Positions 27,016-39,500 of a DNA stretch of 64,000 nucleotides are shown here, one piece after another (the first letter of the stretch is position 1; each line of letters opens with the position of its first letter). The DNA is from Paraspadella gotoi. Lineage: Eukaryota > Chaetognatha. Made by a program: the position numbers and the translations under genes. The notes below the pieces were generated by a model. That model did not search any database. It had not been told where the DNA came from and worked only from the letters and a program-made list of their open reading frames with translations. The DNA is taken from the NCBI GenBank assembly GCA_051294375.1, contig CM119266.1, positions 14,796,652 through 14,860,651 of the forward strand, in the 5' to 3' direction.

Positions 27016-27730
27016 CCACTGGGCCATCCAGATAGGATTTTATGAATATGGAATATTGGGAAATAGTAGACTGCCACGAAGAAAGAAAGAGAGGGGGGGG
27101 TTAAAGAATCAGGGCAAGCCAGACGATGTCGATGGAAGAAGACGAGAAATACAACCAACGACGAGGACGACGACGACGACGACGACGACGACCAAAGCCG
27201 TTTCCTCTCCAACGACGTCGGCGATAGTTACTGAGAATCAAAATGAGATACAGCCTTGATCGTCAGAGTTAATCGTTGGAACCATTAATGTTTTCCATCG
27301 TCATCGCGAGTATAACAGACTTTAAGCTTATAGCTAGAACCTTTTTTTTTCTTTCCTGAGTGGGTGTGGCGCCGCAGCCACTGTTTTCGCCGCCGTCGCC
27401 GCCGCTGCTGACGCGGTCGCCGCCGCCGCGGCTGAGGCTTAACGACGCGAGTCGATGCTTTGCATTTTTTTTTCGTTTTCTCCGCGAGCGAACGCGCGAA
27501 ATAAGCGCGGGGGATAGGATTTTTTTTTCTTACTACAACTTTGAAAATGTACGGACGAACTGAGGGACAGAATGGATGGACCGACGGTCGGACATCGGAC
27601 AATGAGAAGGAGTTCGTTATCGACGAATCGCTCGCTTTGACCGTTTGGAGGGAGAATATCGACGTTATGTCTTTCTTTTCCTCATGAAATTCGACTCTTT
27701 TTTGCTTCTTTCTCTTATACTATAAAAACA

Positions 27731-27734
27731 TTAC

Positions 27735-27801
<67 letters not shown>
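27731..27801. repeat. (ATT)n microsatellite
   Basis: Uninterrupted ATT trinucleotide array of about 23 units in intergenic DNA. Confidence 0.95.
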
Positions 27802-27803
<2 letters not shown>

Positions 27804-28261
27804 ATTACATTATTTTTTTCCATCTTCACTATCTTTTGGCTAAATATTTCGACTTCAATAGTAATAACTAAGATAATAATAATATAGTAATAAATAATCA
27901 TAGTAAAGAGTTATGCCTCTATTGAAATATAAAGATCTTTCCCTTTTTTTTCTCTCTTGTCCTACTGTATTAAAATAGCTTTTTTTTCTCATCTTATCTC
28001 ACCTTATTTTTTCCTCCCTTCTTTTGTCATTCTCTATTTATCTTCTAAGAAACAATTTCCTATTTTAATTCTTTCCTTTTTTCCTTTCTTTTGCCTCCTT
28101 TAGGACTCTTATATCTTCCTCTCTTTCTTTTCTCTTTCCTCCCTTTTCTCACTAGCTTTCTCCGCCAGGACTCCTTCATTCCACGTTTCCCAGTTTACCT
28201 TTATCGCCTCGCCTTCCGACGTCTTCCGTCCCACGGCCCCCACGCGTCAATTTCTTTTCGT

Positions 28262-28265
<4 letters not shown>

Positions 28266-28317
<52 letters not shown>
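28266..28317. repeat. (CT)n microsatellite
   Basis: Perfect CT dinucleotide array of about 26 units. Confidence 0.95.
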
Positions 28318-28320
<3 letters not shown>

Positions 28321-30019
28321 CTTCTCTCCCCGCTCGATTCTCTTTCGATCGTTCCCTTTTCGGCCCCCTTCCTCCCTTCCTCCCTTCTGTTTTCCTTCTC
28401 TCCTTTTCTTTCTTCCTTCCATTCATCGTCATAATTCGTTCCACCACATTTTCTCTTCCTATTTTCTCATTCGTTTTCCTCCCTCTTTCTCTCCTATTTC
28501 TCATCGTCCCATCCCTCTGTACCCCTCCCTCATTTCTTTTCCACTTTCTATTCAACTCTCCCACCTCTCCCACCTCCCCAACCCTCATTCAGCCGCGGTG
28601 ATAATTCGTTCCACCACATTTCCCCCTTGAGTCAGTTTCGGTCTCTCCAGCGGCGATTTCTCATCGCGCCTTTGACGTCCCCGACTTCCGGTGACCTTCT
28701 CTACTTTCCACTCCTTTGCTTCTCTCCTTTCTTTCTTTTCCTTATTCCTTTTCAATCATTTCCTTTTTTTTTCCTTTCTCGTGGGTCTTATCATTCTCTC
28801 CTTTATTTTTATTTGTCTTTCTTCTCTCCCACTTTCTTTTTGATTCTAATCATTTTTCAACTTCGACTTTTAAATCGCTTTAATTTATAATCTGTTGCAC
28901 TTGCCCCGATTTTTGCATTTTTGTAATGGTCAGTTTTGACTTCGTCAAAATTCCGAAATAGTTTTAAATAGTTTAAATAATAGTTTTACTTAACCTAATA
29001 TCATTCTAAATAGATGTCAATGTTTTTACTCCTTTCCCCTTGTTTGTTTTCTTTCTATCTTGTATTACCATCTCTGTTTCTCCTTTCTTGTTTTCCTTTT
29101 TCCTTTTAATCTTCTTCTTCCCGCGGTTCGTTTTTCTTTCGTCTCGTTCTTCTTTGACTTTTCGTGACCTTCGCGCCGACGATATTTTAATGTAATGATA
29201 CTATGAGAGGGAGGAAGGAAAGAGAGAAAGAAAGTAAGAAAGAGGAAATAAAAAGAGAAGGAAAGAAATGTATGAACGAAAGTGTAACTTGATCTCAGTC
29301 TCGTTGAAATGTATATCTATAGTCGGTTATTTCACCAAAAATGAAATTAACGAATTGAAGCTCTATCCTCTTGGAACATACGATTTTAGTTCCCTAAAAT
29401 TTTTAGTTACAACTTCCGGAATTTATAGTTAATTTGAAAACTAAAAAGTAAAAACTATAAAAATAGAAAATATTTTAAGTGGTTTCCTAATCTTTGGAGT
29501 AAGTAGCGAATAGAAATGTTCGTATCCAGCCTAAGCGTGATTACCTTCTCATCCAATCACAAACTCGACCACAAACAATTCGAGGTTTTCTGCCAATTAG
29601 TTTTGTTTTGAAAAAAAAAAATAGAGAAGATTGTGAGAGAGTTTTTTCCCAGGAATTGCGCCGATGTCGTCGTCGTTGTCGTCGTCGATATTGTTGTCAC
29701 CTTCGTCATAATCATCGTCCTCACCTCCGAAAATTTAAAATCTTTAAAGTTTCTCTAAGAGAGAATTCTGCTTTTGAAAAACCGATAAAAAAAATATATA
29801 CGTATATTTTAACTAAATAAAATATATTTATAATTTTTGTCATCTTTTTGAACAGGTCAGATCTTCCAGAAAAGTAAATTCCAGCTTTTTGTTGGAGTAG
29901 AAAAGAAAAGAGGAAGAAAAAGAAAGAGAAAAAAAAATATAAAAAAAGAGAAAAAAGAAAGAAGATGAATTAGTGAATGTAATGATGTCGAGTCGACGGG
30001 GATCAAGGACGCGATGGAA

Positions 30020-30059
<40 letters not shown>

Positions 30060-31272
30060 AGACGAACAACTCATCCACAAAACATTAAGTTCAAAGTACC
30101 AACATCATTAGCGACATCTACACTACTTTGAGCACCAAAACAACGTCATCCTCGTTGTCGTCGTCTTTGTCATCGTCGTTGCCGACAATATATCTAAATA
30201 TACCACTATAGCCATCTCCGGTAGAAATATTACGTTCTATCTAATTCGCAGCAGCGTTTGTTTTATCATTTTATTAATGATTAAAAATTGTAATAGCTCT
30301 CTCTCTAACTCTCTCTCTCCCCCCTTCCTCCCTACGCCTCCATTTTTATTTTCTACATTTTCGTCACTCAGTTACTAATCCGGTAACAACATTTTAACAA
30401 TGAATCAGTGACTTTTTTTATCGTTAAACGAAGCTGCGAGACGCGAATGTATTTTTTTCTTTTCCGTCTTTATCTCGCATTTTTCTGCAGAATTGCGTTT
30501 GTTGCGCGAAACTAGCAACGCGTCTGTCGTCGACGTTGTTCATGTCGTCGGCAGCGTCGCCGTTTCATTGTTGTTTAGTAACCCGAAGTAGTTTGATAGT
30601 AAGTTGCGTACAAATATGAAAATAAAATAAAAATTATTTGGATATAAAAATATTTTAAATTTAACTTTGTCATTGAAATGAAATTAGCGAATTACACAGC
30701 TGGGTATTAATCAAGGATTACGACGATATAGAAATAAAAAGCGACTTGCATCATCGAAAAAGCTCCATATTTAAAATTTACGTTTTGAGAATTCCTTAAA
30801 GTATAGAACATTGAGACTCGGAACCTCACGCTCCTCAGCACTCGATATATGTTGAATCTCTTCGAGGGAACCTTAAATTCCTAATCAAGAAAAGGGGAAG
30901 GAGAGGAAAAAGTCTCAGTCATCGAATCGTAGCAAAGTCACGAAAACGTTTTATTTGATAGAAAGACTGCCTTTGTTTTTTCTACGATGCGAGAGAAATT
31001 AAATGAGATTCAAATATTTCGGGTTGCTCAAGATGGTGATCATTTGTTTAAAGTCAACACTTGGAGTAAAAATCTTTGAAATGTAGTGCACTCTATCGTC
31101 ACGACAATTAAAACAAAATGTCCGTTTTGGTAAATTTGCGAAATGTTTTGAAAAAATTTATTAAGATGATATGAAGTCCATTCGACGTCGACTAAATGAA
31201 GACAAAAAATAGTAACGTTAAAAAACAAAAACTGTTTATGAATAAAATTCTGTATCTATCAAGTCATTTTGC

Positions 31273-31325
31273 GCTGTTGAAGGCTAACAAATTAGCCGAA
31301 ACATGTACGGTTTCTTCTTTGAAAA
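31273..31325 (+). repeat. Fragment of dispersed repeat with hammerhead-like hairpin
   Basis: The sequence CTGTTGA, then a perfect hairpin GGCTAA-CAAA-TTAGCC, then GAAACATGTACG closely parallels the copies in the palindromic element at 41780-42794 (CTGAAGA, hairpin, GAAACATGTACG). The hairpin stem is conserved although its bases differ, which suggests selection on structure. A poly-A run follows at about 31347. Confidence 0.5.
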
Positions 31326-32324
31326 TAAAATTAATTCGTTGTCTGCAAAAAAAAAAAAAAAATTTCATTTGATTCTAGTATCTGTTCTAAAAAAATCACG
31401 TTAATGTAAATAAATAGGGAATTAAAACCGAACCGCAACAGATCCGCAACAGAACCACAACAGAACCACGACATAACCCTCAACCAATTAATTTTTCCCA
31501 TGATGACACCTTTTGCTCCGACGAGGTCAACGATCGAAAAAAAAAACCAATTTCCTAATGAATCGAGTATTTCGTGTTTGGTCTTAAATTTATCTAAATT
31601 AATTATTCCTGCAAAAAAGGAAATCCATTTTTCGGAGACTTCTTGGAATTTCCATGGAGTATCTGTTTAGAGATCTATTTTTATTCCTTTTCATCAATAT
31701 TTTTATTATTAAAAACCTGATTTTGATTAATAAAAATTGTTCGCAGGAAATCGTTCATGTCGGATTGCCAGAAAAATGGAATCTCATTTTGGGTTTTTCA
31801 TGACCCATGACCCAAGAGATGGTAGGGTTGGCTTAAATAAGGTCAGTGATGGGAAAAGAAAAAAATCGCGCAAAGACACGAAATGCTACATTCCAATCCA
31901 AAAAAAAGACGGAATTTTTGTTCCTTGTCTTTGAGAGTCTAATTTTTAAAGAAAGTGAAAATGTTAAGAAACAAGAAATAAACGTTTTCCTCGAGGTTTC
32001 ATTTTTTTTTGTTTTTTTTCTAATTTTATTTTGTATTGAAAACGTATGAAAAATTTTTTTGAACTTTTAAGTATTTTGTTTTGATTACCGACGGAAGCTT
32101 TAAAAGCTTCACTATCTTCTTGGCGATTTGCTCAAAACCCCAAAGAACATTTCATTAAATTAAGATTTCTCTATCACCTTAGTTTCTAATATTGTTTCGG
32201 TAAAACACGAAAATAATTTCGCTCCAAAACAAATCTCCGCATGGGCCACCTTTCGCTGGAAGGGTTCGTGCCATGCGATGACAATTTAGGCGCCCAGTTT
32301 CGGGTCTGGGTCAATCAGAGCCAA

Positions 32325-32395
32325 CCAATAAGAAGCCGAGTTTAACCTTATGTCGTAACGTTCAACCAATAGCGCGTCGGAACCAAAAAATAAAA
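32325..32395 (+). promoter_or_regulatory. Candidate promoter: two CCAAT boxes and TATA-like box
   Basis: CCAAT occurs at 32325-32329 and 32366-32370, both on the coding strand, and an AT-rich ATAAAA element follows at 32390-32395. The spacing is that of a classical CCAAT/TATA promoter and would place transcription start near 32420, about 480 bp ahead of the first ATG of the stalk-receptor gene. The 5' untranslated region may contain an intron that I cannot place. No experimental support. Confidence 0.4.
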
Positions 32396-32900
32396 GTTCG
32401 TTCAATCGCGGAAACGCATCCGGGGTTTTTTTTTCGGGTCGGACGGACAGACGGACCAACGAATCGAGAACGGCGCGACGAAATAGAGAGATTAAAGATC
32501 GTAAAATGTTTGTCCGTCTTCTCTTCTTTCTCCGCGTTCGATTCCGACTTCCGCCTTAAAATAAAAAAAAAAAAAATTTTCCATTAATTAAAGGTTAGTT
32601 GTGTTTTTTTATTTGTTGTTAGATACGAAATTTTATTTATTTTTTATCCAGGAAAAACATTCTTTCGTTGAAAATGTTTGAAATCTATCAAAGCGAAACT
32701 TATATTTGACGCGATAAAGAGCGATATTCCATCACATACCATATTTGGATAAAATGGAAAAGGATTTATTCTTCCCCAGCGGCGGCGACTTTACTTGAAT
32801 TAATAACAAAGAAATTCGTCTTAAAAAGGAAATAAATTCTGCTTCTCCCCATTATCTCCATATCTTTATAACACGCGCACTCACACAAACACACACGACT

Positions 32901-33573
32901 ATGAGTGCCAATTCCCGTAAACGGCTCGTGTCGGCGCCGCGTCCCATGCAAGTTTCGCCGGCGCCCTCTGTTGACGCCGACAAAGTGACGTTGATGACAA
33001 GCGGTAGCGCCAAATCCACAGGAAAGACACCTAATGGCAATCCCGAACAACCCTCTTCAGTTGCCAACGGTGACGCCGTTAAAGGAGCTCCCACAGCCAA
33101 TGGCAACGCCGACAAAGACGCGACGTCAGCAAAGGGCAAACAAGCGACTGAAAATGGAACCGCCGGAAAATCGAGTCAAAACAGCGCCGGGGAGAAAAAG
33201 GTCGCGAACAATGACGCCCAGGGGCCGAGCGGCGCCAACGAAGCGATCGACGCCTCGATCGTCGCCGAGATTCGGCATCTTAGAAACTTTCTCATCGCCG
33301 TCGTCGTCCTCAACGTCGTCGTCGTCGTTCTCGTCATCGTCCTCGTCGTCTTGAACTTTGTCGGCGCAGCATCGACGACGCCGACGATGACAACTTCGCC
33401 AACGATGACAACTTCGCCAACGATGACAACTTCGTCAACGATGACGACCCCGGTGACTATGACGACGGCGGAGACTCTTTCCCCCGAGAAATTGTTAGCG
33501 CTGCTGACTGAGATCGACGCGGGCGTGGCGGAGAACAAGGCGGCGTTGAAGAACGCCTCCATCGCCGCCGAAG
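32901..33573 (+). CDS. Exon 1: cytoplasmic tail, transmembrane helix, mucin-like stretch
   Basis: Encodes 224 complete codons plus one base (phase 1 donor AAG|GTGAGA). The N-terminal 129 residues are rich in Ala, Asn, Gly, Lys and Ser, with RKR near the start and no signal peptide. Residues 130-155 are an almost pure Val/Leu/Ile helix flanked by HLRN on the inner side. Residues 159-190 are TMTTSP-type repeats, suited to O-glycosylation, and the exon ends in an amphipathic segment beginning SPEKLLALLTEIDAG. The exon is GC-rich with C-ending codons, unlike the AT-rich stalk exons that follow. The ATG was chosen because it opens the frame, lies 480 bp after a plausible promoter and gives a complete membrane topology. 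Confidence 0.85.
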
Positions 33574-36500
33574 GTGAGAAAGTTTGAAGAAAGATCTTCG
33601 TGACAATCGATTGGCGCCTGTTGTGAGTCGATTAACGAATTTTCCCTTTTTAACATCACAGAAACAACGACAGAAATACTCAATTCACTCCTTACCTTTC
33701 AAAATGTTACGGTTCTTCATAATATTACCATGGATTTCACAGGTAAACGTGCCTTGAAATTTTTTAATCTAACGAATCAAAATAATTGATTTTAATAAAT
33801 TTATTTTTTTCCCTCTTTTTCTCGGTTGTAATTTCTTGAAGATCGATTACTTACATCCACCGGAGCCGAGCTTAAAAACGAATTGGCGCAAATACGTGAA
33901 TCTCAGGGTAAGTTGCCCCCTTAATATTAAAATATATTTGGTATAAATCAAACTTTCTTGAAATGAACACTGCTTCGTCTATAACAGTCACCTTTCAAAG
34001 ACGCATGAATCAATAACGCTTAAATGTAATCGTAATATTTACATACTAATTTCCTATTGCCACCAAAGCCCCAGAAGAGTTATAAAAAACTCCTTGTCGC
34101 AATAATTCATTTATTCTGAGATGTTCATAGGGGAAAAATGAGGGTTATATTTAAAAAGTAAAATATATATCAAAATTTAAAAATAAGTTGTCCAAATTAT
34201 GCAAGTTGACCAAATTGTGCAAGCTGACAAAATTATGCCTGTTGACCAAATTAAGCCTGTTGACCAAATTATGTCAGTTGACCAAATTTTGCAAGTTGAC
34301 CAAATTATGCAAGTTGGTATTGGCGCAGCTACTGGTAATCATTGATAGATTTTTTTATAGATTAATATATTTTTTCATAGATTTATTAAGAAGTATGTTA
34401 GTATTTGACTTGTTAATATCTGTAAAGATCACAAATGTAAAATTAGAAAGAATTATCGTGATTTTTCATCGGATTATCTTAATTATCGTAGGCAGATCAG
34501 ACGTTGCTCAAACCTATTTTTCTACCTTTCACCGTTCTCGCACTCTATGTACTTGAAGCTAGTGAAGTTGGAACTCCCCATTAAGCAAAGGGTCCACATA
34601 GGGTTTTAGGGACAAAAATAAAATACTAAAAATATATAGAAAATGAAGATAAATATGTTGAAATATTTTGAGGTTCTATTTTTCTACCATTCATTGTTTT
34701 GCCATTTCTGCAAATGATTATATTTTCAGGAAATATTTCTCATATACTTCGGTATGTTAATGCCATAATGTTGCAAAATATATTTCAAGAAATTTGTGGA
34801 AAAATTGAAAATCAAACAGTGGAAGCCTTAAACACTACTACCGTTTTAAAAAATTTAAATGGTAATAAGAATTATTCACAATATTAATTAAAATTTTTTG
34901 GGGGGTTTAAAAAACTTTTTTAAAAAATGTTTTATATATGTAAGTAAATTTAAAAAAAAAATTAATTGCTTTTTGTAAAATGTGTCCAACTAGAAAATTA
35001 TGAACGGCTTCTTTATAACTTGGAAAACATAACAATGAAGAATGAAGAAATGCAACAAGAAATACATAAATTATTACAATCATCCACGGGTAAGACACAT
35101 GAGATTAACATTGAGCTTTTCTGAATGATTATAGTGTAAAAACAACTTTAAAAAAAATTTCCTACAGATGCCTTTTCAAGTGATATAAATGAACTGAAAA
35201 ATATATCAGAATTCTACCTCTTTGAGTTTCAAAACAGCAACTCAAAAATAATTTCACTGTTTAAAGAACTGAGAGATTCTCAAGGTGAGAAAAAATTGCT
35301 GAATATTTAAAAAATTATCACATACAAAAATTTTAATAAAAACCCCAAGTTAATTATATAAAATTATAAAGCGAGTGGAGAAAAGGTTATCATTATCATT
35401 TATTAATTTTTAGTAGCTGAAGCACAAATAAAATTTATATCACAAATTTAAAAAAAAACAAAGGTAATTAAACATTATTGAATATAAATGTCCAAAGCAT
35501 GTCAAATTCATTTTCAATGATCCTTAGCAACGGGAGATAATAATAAAGAAAAATTTTAAATTACTGAAGAAATCCGTAACAAACTGTATACTATGGTAAT
35601 AAAATTGTATGAACTAATAATAAACAATAGTAAGTTAAGTAATTAAGTACAGTAATCATTGAAGGAAATAAAAAAAATGTTTTTGATTCAAAGCTTGATA
35701 ACTTGCTTCTTAAGGATGGTGAGCAATATTAATAGAAACCAAAAAGTAAATGAATATCATTTTATTTACATATTCCTCAGGAAATCATACTTTGCATTCG
35801 GAAATAATGGATTCTTTGGATCACATATTGAATAAGATAAATAGATTAGGTCAGACTTTCTTATTTGTTTCTTATTTATTTGGCTTAAAAAGTTATTAAT
35901 ACAGTGAAATTTTTTTAAACAGATAATCAAACATGGTATATTCAAATATCTACTAATGAAATACAGGATAAGTTGGATTTTATAGTTCCAAAATTGGATA
36001 AACTTATTTCTAATGATGGTAAATAATATTAATAAATATTCATAAAATATTTTATTCTAAAAAAATTGTATCCTTTAGGGAATAATACCTTGCATTTTCA
36101 ATTAATGGATTCAATATATCAAGTATCAAATAATGTTGTTAAGCTATCAGCCAATCAAGGTAACATTTTAAACTTTTATTTAATAATATATGCATTATTC
36201 AATATAATTCATTATAATTTATATATTATATATAATGAAATTGTTTTGTTCAGACAATAAAACGTGGGATATTCAAATGTCTACAACTAAAATACAGGAC
36301 AAATTGGATTTTTTAGTTCCAAAATTGGATAAACTTATTTCTAATGATGGTAAATAATATTAATAAATATTCATAATATTTTGTATTCTAAAAAATGTAT
36401 CTTTTAGGGAATAATACCTTGCATTTTCAAATAATGGATTCAATATATCAAGTATCAAATAATGTTGTTAAGCTATCAGCCAATCAAGGTAACATTTAAA

Positions 36501-39500
36501 ACTTTTATTTAATAATATATGTATTATGCAATAACTATTATGTTATATTTTTTTATTTCTTTAATATGATATAGTGAATCATTTTATTCCAAATAATCTT
36601 TAATTCATTTTTCCTTACAGAAAATATAACTTTAGACAATCAAAAATCAATGAAAGGAATTAAAGAAATATTGTATCTTTTTTGATCTAAAGCTTGATAA
36701 ATTGCTTCTCAATGATGGTGAGCAATTTTAATAGAAACAAGGAAAGCAAATAAATATTATTTCAATTTCAAATTCTTCAGGAAATTATACTTTGCATTTG
36801 GAATTAACGGATTCATTGTATCAAATATTGAATGGGATAAATAGATTATATGATAACCAAGGTCAGACCTTTCTATTTTTGTGTAACATAATACATTTTT
36901 TTGTTTGGTTTAAACCATATTAATATAATGAAATTGTTTTGTTCAGACAATAAAACGTGGGATATTCAAATGTCTACAACTAAAATACAGGACAAATTGG
37001 ATTTTATAGTCCAAAAATTGGATAAACTTATTTCTAATGATGGTAAATACTATTAATAAATATTCATAAAATTTTGTATTCTAAAAAATGTATCTTTTAG
37101 GGAATAATACCTTGCATTTTCAAATAATGGATTCAATATATCAAGTATCAAATAATGTTGTTAAGCTATCAGCCAATCAAGGTAACAGTTTAAACTTTTA
37201 TTTAATAATATATGCATTATGCAATAACTATTATGTTATAATTCTTTATTTCTTTAATATGATATAGTGAATCATTTTATTCAAATAATCTTTAATTCAT
37301 TTTTCCTTACAGAAAATATAACTTTAGACAATCAAAAATCAATAAAAGGAATTAAAGAAATATTGTATCTTTTTGATCCAAAGTTTGATAAATTGCTTCT
37401 CAATGATGGTGAGCAATTTTAATAGAAACAAGGAAAGAAAATAAATATTATTTCAATTTCAAATTCTTCAGGAAATTATACTTTGCATTTGGAATTAATG
37501 AATTCATTGTATCAAATATTGAATGGGATAAATAGATTATATGATAACCAAGGTCAGACCTTTCTTATTTTTGTGTAACATAATATATTTTTTTGTTTGG
37601 TTTATACCATATTAATATAATGAAATTGTTTTGTTCAGACAATAAAACGAGGGATATTCAAATGTCTACAACTAAAATACAGGACAAATTGGATTTTATA
37701 GTTCCAAAATTGGATAAACTTATTTCTAATGATGGTAAATAATATTAATAAATATTCAAAAAAATTTGTATTATAAAAAATTGTATCTTTTAGGGAATAA
37801 TACCTTGCATTTTCAAATAATGGATTCAATATATCAAGTATCAAATAATGTTGTTAAGCTATCAGCCAATCAAGGTAACATTTTAAACTTTTATTTAATA
37901 ATATATGCATTATGCAATAACTATTATGTTATAATTTTTTATTTCTTTAATATGATATAGTGATTCATTTTCTTCAAATAATCTTTAATTCATTTTCCTC
38001 ACAAAAAATATAACATTAGACAATCAAAAATCAATGAAATCCAGAACAAATTGAAACTAATTGTTTCAAAATTTGATGAGCTAATTTTTAAAGATGGTTA
38101 AAAATTATGCTAATACAATAAAAATGTAAAGCCTTTTTAAAAATAATATTTTTTTTGGCTTTTAGGAAATTATTCTATGCATTTGCAAGTGATGGATTCA
38201 ATATATCTCATATTAAAAAATATTGATAAACTATCAGGCAATCAAGGTCATACTTTTTAAATTAGTTTTTTCATGATTTATTTTTTAATATATTATAGAA
38301 ATATTGTTTATTCAGTATTTATAAACAACAAGTTTGAGCAAACAATGCCGGATCTGCCCACAATCTTTTGCGGTAATTAATTAATTAATTAATTAATTAA
38401 TACTTTGTTTAAACATTTTTGTAATTGGCCTTCAAAGCAAATATGGACGGATGGACGGACGGACGGGCAGACAGACGGACATCGTTTGTTTACATAATTT
38501 ATCATAATTCTATGTTCTGACATGATCTGGGTGTCTTACCGACAAGATTTTGGGGTAGGACCGAGGGACCGACAACGTGAATTATAGAGCCGAGATCTGC
38601 TGAAAGCTAGATATTACTTTTGAAGATTACCAATATTAATGAACAGCTTTATTATATATATATTTCTAAAAATGCTTAACTATATTGTTTAAACTCTAGC
38701 AAAAATACAGTTTATATAAAGTAGCAATGTGCTATTATGACTATGTTTTATTCCTTTACAGAAAACATCACAATAGATAATCAAAAATCAACAAAGGAAA
38801 TACAAAAACTATTGAATGATAATATTGATCTGAAGCTTGATAAAATCATTCTCAGTGTTGGTAAGATATTATTTAATAAAATTTAATGAAATAAGTTAAT
38901 AATTATTAAAAAAAATCTTNNNNNNNNNNTCGATAAAAATTAATGTTTCAGAAAACACAACATCCGAAAATAAACAAATTACTGATGAAATCTATAACAA
39001 ATTAAAAACTATGGTTTTAAAACTCGATGACCTAATTATCAATGATGGTAAGAAGAAGGGATTTACATGTAATCATAAAATTTGTGAATATTCTTCATCT
39101 TTTATAGGAAATAATACGTTTCATTTTCAATTATTGGATTCAATACTTGGAGTACGTAATGAAGTTATTCTATTATCAAAAAATCAAGGTTAGTTATTAG
39201 ATTAGAATTAATTCAAGGATAAGAGTATTCATAAAAAAAATTATCATGAAAACGCTAAGAAAACCTGCGCATTATAAAATTATTCTATCTTAAATGAACT
39301 TCAATTCATAAATAATGTATTCTGGGACTTTTTCCTAAGTTTTTTTTTTATTATTTATTTGTTTTTTGATTCTTGCCGCTTGATGCTTTACAGTTAACAG
39401 TCAGTCCCAAATGCCAATTATTAAGTTAAAATGTCGATTTACTATTACAAATACCACATCCTTACTAAATTGATACCTCTTGACTAAGAACTATAATAAT

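Larger units (their letters stand above)
27013..32300. other. Intergenic, microsatellite-rich, no gene seen
   Basis: This interval holds (GAC)n at 27163-27192 and 30021-30053, a long (ATT)n at 27731-27801, (CT)n at 28266-28317, and several TCG-type triplet clusters at 29660-29720 and 30140-30180. A 22-bp sequence beginning ATAATTCGTTCC occurs twice, at about 28433 and 28602. Open frames here are simple-sequence artefacts. A repeat element of the family found at 42.7 kb leaves a trace near 31273-31320. Confidence 0.6.

Noticed and set aside
34188-34556. 122-codon open frame with KLCKLT repeats
   Set aside because: It is the translation of an 18-bp intronic minisatellite and lacks splice sites that would connect it in phase to the stalk exons.
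38374-38400. TTAA array as a possible piggyBac-type insertion hot spot
   Set aside because: A simple tetranucleotide microsatellite explains it. No inverted ends were found beside it.
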